Positions 1 to 9,264 of a DNA stretch of 38,393 nt are shown here, one piece after another. Under the pieces are notes generated by a model. That model was not told the origin of the DNA. It did no database searches and worked only from the letters and a program-made list of their open reading frames with translations. The stretch's first letter is position 1. Each line of letters opens with the position of its first letter. The DNA lies in NCBI GenBank assembly GCA_032718475.1, contig JAUCBJ010007744.1, positions 1-38,393 on the forward strand, in the 5' to 3' direction. Made by a program: the position numbers and the translations under genes. Origin of the DNA: Nemertoderma westbladi (Eukaryota; Xenacoelomorpha; Nemertodermatida; Nemertodermatidae).

Positions 1-72
1 TAATAAATCCGTCGTGGCAATAAATTCCGCTTGAATGAATTAATTATATTGCAATTACATTCAGCTAGCGGC

Positions 73-503
73 TCAGGTAAAATGCAGATCTAGAAATACT
101 ACCTGATACCTTATATGTCCGCAATTTACCTCCTCATGGCCTCCCATCTGTCATACCATTATCTGCTGCCACTGTGCTCAGCCCTACAGTACTTGGCCGT
201 CTTTAACCACTCGCTACAATGAAAGGGTATATTACCCATGAACTATCTATCATGGCCACTATGATTAATTATAAACTCGAAAAACTACTAATTTAGGCGC
301 GACAGTTACACCCATAGAGAAATGCGACCACCGGTATATTTTTATAATTTATTATTAGTGAATGAGTGGTTAAAGACGGCCAAGTACTGTAGGGTTGAGC
401 ACAGTGGCAGCATATGATGGCATTGACAGATGGGAGGTCATGAGGATGTAAATTGCCGACATACAAGGTATCAAGTAGTATTTACAGGTCTTCTTTTACC
501 TGA
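73..503. repeat. Foldback repeat with ~140-bp inverted arms
   Basis: The left arm (about 73-212) and right arm (about 364-503) are imperfect reverse complements, for example CTTTAACCACTC at 201-212 against GAGTGGTTAAAG at 364-375. The arms diverge by scattered substitutions and enclose a spacer of about 150 bp. A second, shorter inverted match links 350-372 with 611-634, so the structure may be part of a larger MITE. No open frame of note. The arms would fold into a long hairpin if transcribed. A non-autonomous DNA transposon is the likeliest origin, but no terminal motif or target duplication was identified. Confidence 0.75.
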
Positions 504-1586
504 CATCACATTCCCTGACTTTTCCCTGATTTGTCCATTATTTACTAGAATCCCCCCCCCTGACTATTCCAGGTAATCCAGGTGAGTGGCAATCTTGATA
601 ATAATATGAAACCACTCATTCATCAATAATAAACTTAAGTTATATTATTTTGAGTTAAGGTGAATAGTAAAATAAAATAAAATAGTATAAAGTAAAAAAT
701 ATAGTAAAACAAAATAGCACCTCGAGCACATTACATATTAGTTTCTTTGTTCCTGTTGATAGCTGTTAGTTATGACAACCAACTAATTTTAGAATTATGT
801 CGATGAGTTTTATTTTGTAACCATAACAGAAAGTTGATGAAATATGTTTTTGTTTTGATTTTGTAAATTTCCTTTCTGTTTCCAAAAATGAGAGAACTTA
901 GATCTTGAAACAGATCGTAGTCACAAACTTAGATCATAGATGCCCACTTAGATTCTGGAAACGAACTTAGATCTTAGACCCGAACATAGATCCTGGAACT
1001 TAGTTATAGAAAGTAACTAAGCTGATAGCTCCTCTTTCGAAATCCAATGTGAATATTGGTTCACGGTCCTATTGACATAAAATGGCCATAATTACTGTAT
1101 TGTTATTTATTGTTATTTACAATCAATGTTTCTGATATTATATTAGGCAGGCAGGTACCGCGGGAAATTTGAATTTCGAAGAAGTAGTGAAATCAACTAA
1201 CAGGTACCAGTAGTGTTGGTGTTGGCGATTATAGCCTGGAGTTCATGAGTATAGTGATAGATTTCCTATTGTCATTGTTTACTGTTTCAGTGATAGCAAT
1301 AAATGTCATTAGAGCATTAGTCGTAATCGGAGTGTTCAGTATACTGGTATAGTAAATCTGCCATAGTATCCATTAGACTCCGGCCACTCCAGGCACCAGG
1401 TTACTCAGTTACTGCAGTGTACTGTACTGCTGTCTGGCTGTAATACAGTAATATAACAGTATTATTTTTCTGATATAATAAGTTCTAAGGACCTTGAACC
1501 CTCAAGGCTTGCAGCTTGTGGATATAAATGACAAGTTGCAGTAGGTAGGTATTACCATATCGGCTGGCGACTGACTGGGTGAGGGT
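504..1586. other. Non-coding AT-rich stretch with short degenerate repeats
   Basis: No credible gene. Around 893-1005 a short degenerate motif (variants of ACTTAGATCTTGGA) recurs about six times at irregular spacing of roughly 18-32 bases. A C run lies near 552-560. The rest is unremarkable AT-rich sequence with stop codons in all frames. Confidence 0.5.
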
Positions 1587-1709
1587 GTGGGGTGCTTGTG
1601 TAGGTCTGTCTCACTGTCTGTCCACAGCGTACCAATATACAGATATAGGCCTATACTGTCAGCATCAGACTTTCATGATAATAATATATTATCATCTGAT
1701 ATTGCTGTA

Positions 1710-2081
1710 ATGGGAACATTTTACAATGCAACTTTTACCGGACCGATTACGTTCACTGCATCTACAGGGGGAGGAGATAAAAAAATCGAAGAAAAAAATC
1801 GAGGAGAACAAGTAGTGATAAAGGATAGGCCTAAAAAGCAAGAACAGCCCAAAAAAGAACGAAAAAAATATCAAAAACAAAAGGTATTACGACTACCTGT
1901 ATACAAAAAAAAAAAAGTGAGAAAAATCATTCAAACTGGGAATAAACTACTGGAACGGGAGCGGGAACGGGAGCGGTACAACGATTACCGGTATATGGAA
2001 AGAAAAAAAAAACTTGACAATGATCTACATAATTATTTTACTTCCGGTACCGGTACCGGAGAGAAAGAAAAAATAGACTAG
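1710..2081 (+). CDS. Doubtful lysine/arginine-rich ORF
   Basis: An ATG at 1710 opens about 123 codons ending in TAG. The product is dominated by Lys, Glu and Arg, encoded by A-runs and a GGGAACGGGAGC-type simple repeat near 1952-1975. No domain, signal peptide or membrane segment is visible and no recognisable promoter or splice site frames it. The composition suggests a chance frame through purine-rich low-complexity DNA. Listed only because it is the longest ATG frame here. I do not recognise it. Confidence 0.12.
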   Translation: MGTFYNATFTGPITFTASTGGGDKKIEEKNRGEQVVIKDRPKKQEQPKKERKKYQKQKVLRLPVYKKKKVRKIIQTGNKLLERERERERYNDYRYMERKKKLDNDLHNYFTSGTGTGEKEKID

Positions 2082-2708
2082 ACACCATTGTGGTCGAAAA
2101 TTTCCTCATGGCGTTGCTTGTGCACTGTATCGACTGATCGAGGCTGCATCGTGTGCCGCCATTGCGCCGCCCCTTGTGTGCCCGGTGTTCGGTACGGATT
2201 CATCTCGGTACGCTCTACTACTACAACATTCTCGCGGCTCAGCCCTGCTTGCCGCGATGGTTGGTTTGTAAACGTTTTGGCGAATCCGCGGTGGACCCCG
2301 CCATGGAAGCGATACCATATTATTCCGAGTACAGCCACTGTGCCCCGGTGTCCGGACTGTACAACTGTGGCACCACGAACCACCACTTCGTTAAAGAGTT
2401 TCATTCTTCTTTCCAGATCCACCAACTAAAATCCACCTAGAAATCGCCGGGTCTATAAGTTACAAGATCACTAAATTGGATTGCTGAGTTTATTTCGGTC
2501 TCTTGTATTTCTGTTGTCTGTTAACACATATTTCAACTTTATTTAAACCCCGTCGTCTGTTTATTTCACTGTAATGAATGCGATGTAATGAATGATAATT
2601 ACTTTTTGTTATATTTTTGTTCCCCCCCCCCCCCCCTTTAAACGCTAATTTAAGGTACGGCTCAAATATTTCAATGCAATCTTTAAATACAGAATTTCAA
2701 GTTAGGGT
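2082..2708. other. GC-rich block followed by poly-C tract; no supported gene
   Basis: About 2090-2430 is clearly richer in G+C than its surroundings and is open on both strands for roughly 110 codons. None of these frames begins with ATG and none gives a recognisable protein, so openness probably reflects composition. It could be an exon or an old gene fragment. A 15-base C run sits at 2622-2636. Confidence 0.4.
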
Positions 2709-3618
2709 GCGTCTCGAAAAATAGACGTAAACGAAAAAACGCCATAGACGCAATGGTAAAATAACACCAATAACAGCTGGAGTTCACTATGAAAAAGGGC
2801 TTATGTAATGTATTTCTACACAAGGCTTAGTATGAATCGATGAGGTTGCCAAGATTATTGTACTTAGTAGACCCATACTGTTTGTTTAGGCCCAACCACT
2901 CTCTGGCAAAGCAAACATTAACTGGCTGGTTTAGTTTGTAATCTATTACAGCATCAGCTGAATAACTCTTCCCAATACATTCTATAGGAATATCTACAAG
3001 TTACTCACTCTGCTAATGTAAGCTGAATGACTGTTAGGTACACAGTGTGTTGGCTACATTAATGACTTCCGACTTGCTTAACGGCGTCTTGACGCCGTCT
3101 CTAGTTAGGAACCGAGAGGTTCATTACTGTAAGAATTGCTCGTGGCTGGCTGACTGGCTGGCTGGCTGTATCTACAGCCAAAACTACTCTAACGATTTTG
3201 ATGAAATTTTCACAGCGGCTAGATACCGCGATTCTAAGGTCCCTGGTATGTTCCGCTATTTCGTCCATGAGCCGTGGGCTCGAAAAATAGACATAAACGA
3301 AAAAACGCCATAGGCGCAATGGTAAAATAACACCAATGACAGCTGGTGTCGTGATGAAAAATGGCTTATGTAATGCATTTCTACACAAGGCTTAGTATAA
3401 ATCGATGAGGTTGCCAAGATTATTGTACTCAGTACACCCATACTGTTTGTTTAGGCCCTAGGACACTCTGTCAAAGCAAATATTAACTGGTTGGTTTAGT
3501 TTGAAATCTAATATCGCCTCAGCTGAATTACTCTTCCCAATGCATTCTATGGGAATATCTCACTCTGCTAATGTAAGCTGAATGACTTTACGTACACAGT
3601 GAGTTGGCTACATTAATG
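2709..3618. repeat. Diverged direct duplication (~350 bp, two copies)
   Basis: Copy A (about 2709-3064) and copy B (about 3272-3618) are the same sequence in the same orientation. Both begin near CTCGAAAAATAGAC and end near GTTGGCTACATTAATG, with substitutions and a few small indels. They are separated by about 207 bp of different sequence that includes GGCTGGCTGACTGGCTGG-type simple repeats. No coding frame is shared. This could be a tandem duplication with a unique linker, or two copies of a dispersed repeat. Confidence 0.75.
3081..3098. repeat. Perfect 8-bp hairpin
   Basis: ACGGCGTC-TT-GACGCCGT is a perfect 8-bp stem with a two-base loop, located in the linker between the two 350-bp repeat copies. 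Its function is unknown, and it may be chance. Confidence 0.5.
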
Positions 3619-4000
3619 CCAACATTATTGCAAAATGTTTTATTGTTGGATTACTCTCTGTCAGTCTCCCCTTCAGAACATTGTATAGGGAATTTACTTT
3701 AGTTTACTCTACTGTGCCATTCAGCTGAATGGATTTGAGCGATTGCCAAGTTACAGAGTTGGATCATTCTCTGACCATAGGCAAAGACATCAAATCTTTT
3801 TAAAAATATACTTTTTCCATGTTTTTTTTTCTGACCAAAAATTTCAAAAAAAATTTTTCGTAGCCAGTACTGCCAATCGATTCGCCATCAAAAATAACGC
3901 AAAAAATTTTTTTTGCAAAATTTTAAATTACTGTAAATTTTTGGCGACTGGGGGGGGTCAATTTTTTTCGATCCGCTATAACTCCGGAACGCTTTGTCCA

Positions 4001-4450
4001 AATTCGATGGGGTTTTCATTTTTCAACTTAATTCGATGTCCTCTTTCAGCCTATCCATGTTTCGAAACCCCAAACAGCGCCGTTCAAAAATTAATTTTTT
4101 CTAGTTCTAGAATTTTACAAATTTCAAAAAAGTTGCAGTATTTTATTAACGCCTTTACGGAATTCGATAGCGTTTTCGATTTTTATATTAAACGCAATAT
4201 CCTGAATCTCACTAGCCTAGTTTCGCGTCACCAATGCCAAGACTTCATACTTTTTGAGGAAAATTTTTCTAGAATAATTTTTATTTAATTACATTTATCG
4301 CGATTTCTTATTACTGGTTGCACATGAATTGATGGAGTTTTCAATTTATTAACTAAACACGATATCGCGCATCGCACCAGCGTGGTTTCGAAATTCCAAA
4401 ACGAGGTCTTCACTAGTTGCAGGTCGATTTTGTTCTAGAATTGAGCAACT
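4001..4450. repeat. Degenerate ~160-bp tandem repeat (old satellite-like)
   Basis: Three successive segments starting at 4001, 4161 and 4327 share the opening AATTCGATGG-like motif and a later block (TTTCGAAACCCCAAA / TTTCGCGTCACCAA / TTTCGAAATTCCAAA) followed by TCTAGAAT-like sequence. Spacing is 160 and 166 bases. Divergence is high. The stretch upstream (3780-4000) is A/T homopolymer-rich. An open frame crosses it without an ATG start and is disregarded. Confidence 0.5.
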
Positions 4451-4464
4451 AATAATAGATCGAA

Positions 4465-4470
4465 TTTATT
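4465..4470 (-). promoter_or_regulatory. Polyadenylation signal AATAAA (minus strand)
   Basis: TTTATT on the plus strand reads AATAAA on the minus strand, 54 bases downstream of the stop of the orphan ORF at 4524-5003. Position and strand suit a 3' end for that transcript, but the area is AT-rich, so chance is possible. Confidence 0.35.
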
Positions 4471-4523
4471 AATAATTATTGTATGAAATATGATTGTATT
4501 TTTACATAATTATTAGTTCTATA

Positions 4524-5003
4524 CTAATTCTCGTTGTCTCTTTTATTTGAAATAAAAAGTCGGTTCCTTATCGGGCCGCTAGGCCCGTCACTAGTAGAAT
4601 TTTTATCAAACCGTTTCACAGAAATTTGCCCCGGAGAAAGAAGGGATCTACTGATAGCAAAATTAACCTCAGTATTCGATTCACTAAAGTATCCTTTGAA
4701 TTGGGCTATATTCGAGGGAATAAGCTCCCATCCTGCTTGGTTGACCAGACTCCCCGGATTCACGAACTCCAGAATGTTATTCCGACTGCCCTTCTCCAGA
4801 TCTCGAGACACACCAATAAGCACTTCAGCAGCGCCGCCCGCCGTTGTGTAAAGGCCAAGAGTTTCAACTAAGATTCCGGATAGAGTAGAATCCCACCAAA
4901 CCAACGCCGTGTAAACCGCTTGCGATTTAGGATCCACTTGAGATAGTAAGTCTTCATCTCGAGAGAAGCATTTCAATCTGCGGTGTACTTCTTCTGCTGC
5001 CAT
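4524..5003 (-). CDS. Orphan intronless protein, 159 aa
   Basis: An ATG at 5003 opens a 159-residue frame whose composition is balanced and unlike its AT-rich surroundings, which argues that it is or was coding. The N-terminus (MAAEEVHRRLKCFSRDEDLL) is charged and helical-looking. Residues about 33-70 are hydrophobic and glycine-rich (around LGLYTTAGGAAEVLIGVS) but not a clear membrane segment. The C-terminus is polar with several Ser and basic residues. No signal peptide, zinc motif or catalytic signature is seen and I do not recognise the family. A TATA box 70 bases upstream and an AATAAA 54 bases downstream suggest a compact single-exon unit, as in a retrocopy, a transposon gene or an integrated viral gene. 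It could also be one exon of a larger gene. Function unknown. Confidence 0.45.
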   Translation of the reverse strand: MAAEEVHRRLKCFSRDEDLLSQVDPKSQAVYTALVWWDSTLSGILVETLGLYTTAGGAAEVLIGVSRDLEKGSRNNILEFVNPGSLVNQAGWELIPSNIAQFKGYFSESNTEVNFAISRSLLSPGQISVKRFDKNSTSDGPSGPIRNRLFISNKRDNEN

Positions 5004-5072
5004 TTATTTATTTATTATTATTTTTTTTTAGCCGCTAACATTAATTTGTTTCTTGTCTGAAGTTCGTATTCT

Positions 5073-5080
5073 TATTTATA
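5073..5080 (-). promoter_or_regulatory. TATA box TATAAATA (minus strand)
   Basis: TATTTATA on the plus strand reads TATAAATA on the minus strand, 70 bases upstream of the ATG at 5003. A start of transcription about 30 bases downstream would leave a 5' leader of about 40 bases. This is suggestive only, because the surroundings are AT-rich. Confidence 0.35.
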
Positions 5081-5083
5081 CGT

Positions 5084-6380
5084 GAGCGCACTCGTTTGTG
5101 ATAAACACAGTACCAGTAGATTTAATTAAATAAGAATACATTTTTATATTCTGGTAGAAAATCACCATAGCAAATTACATCATTCGTGGTTGTTAAGGCT
5201 AACTTAATACTTGTGTCTAGTTATAGTGCATGTGTGCAATGCGTATTCTAGAATATTAAAAAAGTATGCATCAATCAGGGCAACGTCCTTAATGCAAAGT
5301 TTTTTGTGAGTAACTTCGGGTATATAGTTAACAAAAATCCTTTGATCTAAGAAATATTTGTAGTGGGACATATATTTATTGCTGGAAATTCGAAAATAAA
5401 TTGGCATAATACAAGCCGAAAAGGTAGAGAGAGTAGGGGAGAATAACGATGGAAACAGTAATGTTCTACAATAATTTAATAATTAAGTGATTGAGGTGTA
5501 AATTTTAAGTGCACATGTTAAAAAGGAACATATTTTTTTCCCTTGGGGAAATATAGACTCATAGGATTGCATTGATTTTACATTTTTTTCCGGTCAATGA
5601 AGGGAAAATAAAAAATATTTATAAAAGTAAGAATAAAGAAGTAACCCCAGGGGTTTTTTGATTTGTAAATAACTCAAAAGTGTTTGCATAAGCAAAAAAA
5701 CTTGGGAACGGGGAAATATTATTCAATCAAAAAAACTGTCAGAAATTTCTCGAAGCTTATGAAATTACCTATCATATGGAGCGAAAATTACAAAAAATGG
5801 GTTAAGAATTGGCAGATGAGTAGTGTTTTTTTTAGCGTAAAAAATATAATTCCGAGAAAATTGTCTATACCAAGTTTAAAACTTTCCGCTCCAAACTCTC
5901 TGCCTGGGGTCTGGTTGGTTAATAGTGCCTGGCATGGAGGAAGCACACCACAGAGCTATAATTTTAATTATGGTGGTTTTCGAAGTCCTTGATTTCATTT
6001 CCAATCTAACTATTTGGTCTGGCTCTTGCTGTAATTGACTCTTCAAGTAATTAATGAAAATGCATACAACAGATCTCGCCAAGCCATTTTCAGATTTGAA
6101 ATCCCGAATAGGGGACAGTGTTCGTTTTTTTTTGCTTCGGCACCAATGGTTTAGAGGTACTAGCCAGCTGGGGCATCTTTCATCCTTAAATGGCTTTGTT
6201 ACTCTGCGTCTAGAAATTCGTGTATACGGCGCCATATAACTATTTTTTAATAATAATAATAAAGTTGAAACAGAGACAGTTTACCCCCCCCCCCCCCCTA
6301 CCTCCTTCTTAGTGGATGAGTCAGAATTTATTCGGTAATAACAGGAATCAATTTGGTTTACATATTTATATTTATCCAAC
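5084..6380. other. Non-coding stretch; nothing recognised
   Basis: AT-rich DNA with no recognised gene. A minus-strand frame at 5876-6235 begins with ATG and runs 119 codons, but its product shows no motif and I do not support it. A C run of 15 lies at 6284-6298. Confidence 0.45.
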
Positions 6381-6386
6381 TTTATT
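6381..6386 (-). promoter_or_regulatory. Candidate polyadenylation signal of zinc-finger gene
   Basis: TTTATT on the plus strand gives AATAAA on the minus strand, about 230 bases beyond the zinc-finger stop codon at 6618. It is a plausible 3' end for that transcript. Confidence 0.35.
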
Positions 6387-6617
6387 GATTTTTGACACAA
6401 GTCGTTTTCACACGTTGCAATAATGTGCACATAACATAAAGTCATAATGTAGATAATAATAAATCGAAGTGGTTTTAACGTTTAATTATCATAATCTACA
6501 ACTAATTTCGTGTCGCAGCGTCTATTCGGGACTCGAGTAACTACAGACAGAATTTTAATTTATCTGTGTCCATCAATATCACTGGAAGTTGGGAAAGATT
6601 TCTTACAAATATTACAG

Positions 6618-7195
6618 TCACAGAGTCTCGACACTGCGGATACATTTGTGGTGATTTACTTGATATCGGTGGGAGAAACATTTCCCGCATGTATCGCAGC
6701 TAAACGGCCGTTCACCTGTATGTGTCCGCTTGTGGCGCGTTAGATTGTTGCTCTCTGTAAATCCTCTCCCGCACGTGTCGCACACGAACGGTCGCTCTCC
6801 GGTATGAGTTCGCTTGTGCGAGGTTAGGTTGCCTAGTTGATAGAAACGTTTTTCACACACGTTGCATTTATACGGTTTCTCCCCACTGTGGGTCCGCTTG
6901 TGCGTGGTTAGGTTGCTGAGGTTAGAGAATGGTTTGTTGCAGATGTCGCATTGGTAAGGACACTCGCCGGTGTGGATCCGTTGGTGTCTAATTAGGTCGC
7001 TGTTATATGCGAACGCCTTACCACAAGTATCACAGCTGATCGGCTGCTGATTGGAGCGGCTCCTTTTCACAATATGTTGGGGTTGAATCCCAGAGGGACC
7101 AGGTTGGTCAAGGGAATTATTCATACTTCCGGGTGTTACGTCATCGTCGGTAGTGAGCATTTCTGAATCATCAGGGGATGGCTGTGATTGGTCGC
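6618..7195 (-). CDS. C2H2 zinc-finger protein, exon 2 (five fingers)
   Basis: This is the terminal exon. On the minus strand a TTCTCTAG acceptor ends at 7196 and the exon starts with two bases completing a split glycine codon, exactly the phase left by the donor at 11001/11000. It encodes about 191 residues: a polar linker, a basic patch (VKRSRSNQQ) and five tandem C2H2 fingers at 28-residue spacing (about residues 308-442 of the 445-aa joined product), linked by TGE(K/R/C)P-type Krüppel linkers. Fingers 1-4 have canonical C-X2-C-X12-H-X3-H. In finger 5 the last histidine is replaced by Arg (HKCIR), so it may be weak or use the Cys. Arrays of this kind typically bind DNA in the nucleus as transcription regulators. 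The target is unknown. Confidence 0.88.
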
Positions 7196-7290
7196 CTAGA
7201 GAAATTTAATATTTAATAATGGATAATATTGATTTAATCAGAATATAATGTAAGTAATGCAATAATTAATTTTGTGAAAATTTGTGACAT

Positions 7291-7324
7291 GGGGGAGGGG
7301 GGTTGGGGGGGGGGGGGGGGGGGG
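7291..7324. repeat. Poly-G tract in intron
   Basis: A G-rich run interrupted by single A and TT, ending in about 20 consecutive Gs. It lies about 100 bases upstream of the zinc-finger acceptor, so in the pre-mRNA it reads as a C tract. Confidence 0.9.
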
Positions 7325-7377
7325 TGTGAGTAGCTATGCTTGTGACGTCACAATAGCACTTTAGTGAACAAATGATC

Positions 7378-7440
7378 ACGTTTCATAATGCACGACGTTG
7401 TTAGCCCCAGTGGCTAACAAGGTCGTGCATTATGAAACGT
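7378..7440. repeat. 29-bp inverted repeat (hairpin) in intron
   Basis: Arms 7378-7406 and 7412-7440 are reverse complements with a single mismatch and a 5-base loop. The arm begins ACGTTTCATAATGCACGAC. It lies in the zinc-finger intron 183 bases from the acceptor and would form a strong stem in the pre-mRNA. It may be a small foldback transposon or a recent palindrome. Confidence 0.85.
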
Positions 7441-7878
7441 AGTAGAAACGTTGTAAAAACCTAGTGTTTAGACATAATTAGCTCACACCAAAACACAAGC
7501 TGGATGTATTTGACAAAACAGCACAGTACAGCTGTACTGCAATTTAAAATCATGTGATCTGCCATCTGCTTGTCTGGCGATTGTAACCAAATATATTAAC
7601 TGTTAAATAAATGCTTAATGCAGTAATTGATTAATTTAATACTGAACCGTACACAGTATACTACGTTGTAATGTAGGCCCTAAAAGTTATGTAAAAGTAA
7701 TCTCATATTGTAAAATTTATCTTTGGAACAAATAACGGGGACCGACCCTCTCGGAAACAAGGTTCGCTTTAAGAGGCTATCCCCAGTGCGCAATGTAATT
7801 TAATAATAACTTTAGTAATAATACCGTTTTTATAGCACCAAATTAATATGAAAACTTAAAAAACTTGAAAAAACTTAA

Positions 7879-8175
7879 ACTCGAGAGCGAAAATCTGAGA
7901 ATGACAGCATGGACCAGTATTCGCGCCGTAACAACGTATTGGTCCACGGTGTTAAGGAATCTGCTGATCCAGATACCCACAAGGTTTACGTGCGTCAGCT
8001 AGTCGAGAATCTCGGGGTAGCAACCCTGAATATTGATCTTTTCCACCGACATGGATCCCCATCAGTGGAGGTTGACGGAGGTAAGCCTCACTGCCGCCCT
8101 ATTATAATTCGATTCATCGGACGGAAACTAATCTCGGCGGACGATGTTCCTCTACAAACGGAAACGTCCGAAGGG
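7879..8175 (+). pseudogene. LINE ORF1 fragment
   Basis: A short frame (ATG at 7909, open from 7879) encodes a charged stretch, then DQYSRRNNVLVHGVKES and later RPIIIRFIGRKL. This matches the coiled-coil plus RNA-binding arrangement seen in ORF1 proteins of many invertebrate non-LTR retrotransposons (motif D/EQYSRRNN...HG...R...R-IIVRF). Homology stops at about 8175 and the frame then runs into unrelated hydrophobic residues. It lies inside the zinc-finger intron in the opposite orientation. It is broken and 3'-truncated. The clade is uncertain. Confidence 0.65.
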
Positions 8176-8199
8176 TATCTACTTTACTTGGCTTTATTT

Positions 8200-8588
8200 T
8201 GGTTACTTTTACAGTTAGGCAAGGTGATGGTTTGTTGTTATAGGGTACTGGTAGTTAATTCAGCTATAAGAATAGCTGAACTGTTGTTACGTAGTGTTTG
8301 TAACTTTTATTTATTAACGCTTATTTAGCCAGCCCGACCGTATTTTAAAAATAAATAACCACAACGTATGCCATCAGATGCCACGGCAACAGGGAAATAT
8401 ACTAGCTTTGCTACTGTTTCCTGTTTCTCATAAATACTAAAATACTGTAAACAAATATTGGAACTCCAAACCTAGCACCGATCCATATAATCTAAATAAC
8501 AATAAAACCCCAATTACGCACTGTACCTACACTGGTGATTGGTTTATAATACTGAGAGGGTGTATTATGTAATAACGAAACAAATAAA
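8200..8588. other. Intronic AT-rich sequence, probably LINE 3' untranslated remnant
   Basis: No gene. Its position between the ORF1 fragment and the hairpin plus (ATTG)n tail suggests it is the 3' untranslated region of an internally deleted LINE. This is inferred from layout only. Confidence 0.3.
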
Positions 8589-8589
8589 T

Positions 8590-8624
8590 GAACCCTTACG
8601 GGTTCCTTTGATTGATTGATTGAT

Positions 8625-8696
<72 letters not shown>
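8590..8696 (+). repeat. LINE 3' hairpin followed by (ATTG)n microsatellite
   Basis: A perfect 6-bp hairpin (GAACCC-TTAC-GGGTTC, 8590-8605) is followed directly by about 88 bases of the tetranucleotide ATTG/TTGA (8609-8696), with one C interruption. CR1/L2-type LINEs characteristically end in a small stem-loop plus short tandem repeats that the reverse transcriptase recognises, so this is best read as the 3' end of such an element on the plus strand. Confidence 0.6.
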
Positions 8697-8879
8697 CAGA
8701 CCACCGCAATACTTCCTGCGATTTCTGTTTTTCCCATCTTGCAAGTAATGATGAAATATTAATTTGTTCCATATGCAACCACATTTATCACTTTCAATGT
8801 GGTACGTGTCTAGACATACAAGACGTACAAAATTGTCATTTGGATATATACTGCATACACTGCTATTTACATATATATA

Positions 8880-9264
8880 TTTCCCTTTACCGATGTTTTA
8901 ACTGATGATAAAGATATCAGCTGATGATAATATTTTGCTACCTGAAAATTTATCCGATTATAACAGCAACTTAAACGACATTGTGATCCTGAAACAAATC
9001 TAAAAAATATCAACTCAAACTCTCAATACTATAATGATACAAATTTAACAATACATTCATGACTAAAAATAATAATTAAATAAATTGGAGATGAGCTGTT
9101 GCAACTGTAATTAAAGGTGTAATATTATGGGTTTGTTCAGAAGTGGAAAAAATGAGAAAGCGCGTCACCGGGGGGTTAAACCAGCGCTATACGTACCTTT
9201 CGGCCTAACAGGCCTCATCAGTAGCGCTAACCAGCACAGCCACTAGCCCCTGACACCGCCATAA
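8880..9264. other. Decayed LINE sequence interrupted by ribozyme-bearing segment
   Basis: Up to about 9060 short traces resemble sequence just upstream of a LINE endonuclease. From about 9110 to 9264 the sequence is non-coding and carries the hammerhead-like motif. LINE coding resumes at about 9265 with an endonuclease start (DYLLSLNIQFDLLTFTETFL). The layout suggests a short insertion into an older LINE, with edges not resolved. Confidence 0.35.
9183..9228 (-). ncRNA. Candidate type I hammerhead ribozyme
   Basis: On the minus strand the order is: stem I 5' strand AGCGCTA (9228-9222), the invariant box CTGATGA (9221-9215), stem II GGCC-TGTTA-GGCC (9214-9202), GAAA (9201-9198), a very short stem III region GGTACG (9197-9192), TA cleavage position (9191-9190, GUA triplet), then stem I 3' strand TAGCGCT (9189-9183), which pairs perfectly with the 5' strand. 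All core hammerhead nucleotides are present and stems I and II are perfect. Weak point: the second stem III pair would be G-G, although the next is G-C with a two-base loop. Minimal-stem-III hammerheads are known from Penelope-like elements and retrozymes of animals. Activity is not shown. Confidence 0.62.

Noticed and set aside
1710-2081. Basic Lys-rich ORF as a nuclear protein gene
   Set aside because: Simple-repeat and A-run composition explain it; listed only with very low confidence.
2078-2440. Overlapping frames of about 100 codons on both strands
   Set aside because: None begins with ATG, products are unrecognisable, and openness on both strands follows from the GC-rich composition.
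3743-4288. Plus-strand 181-codon frame rich in Phe, Lys and Asn
   Set aside because: It starts at TTG and runs through A/T homopolymers and the degenerate 160-bp tandem repeat.
5876-6235. Minus-strand 119-codon ATG frame
   Set aside because: No motif, no flanking signals, and composition like the surrounding AT-rich DNA. Kept out for lack of support.
8596-8784. Minus-strand frame with repeated Gln-Ser-Ile-Asn
   Set aside because: It is a translation of the (ATTG)n microsatellite.
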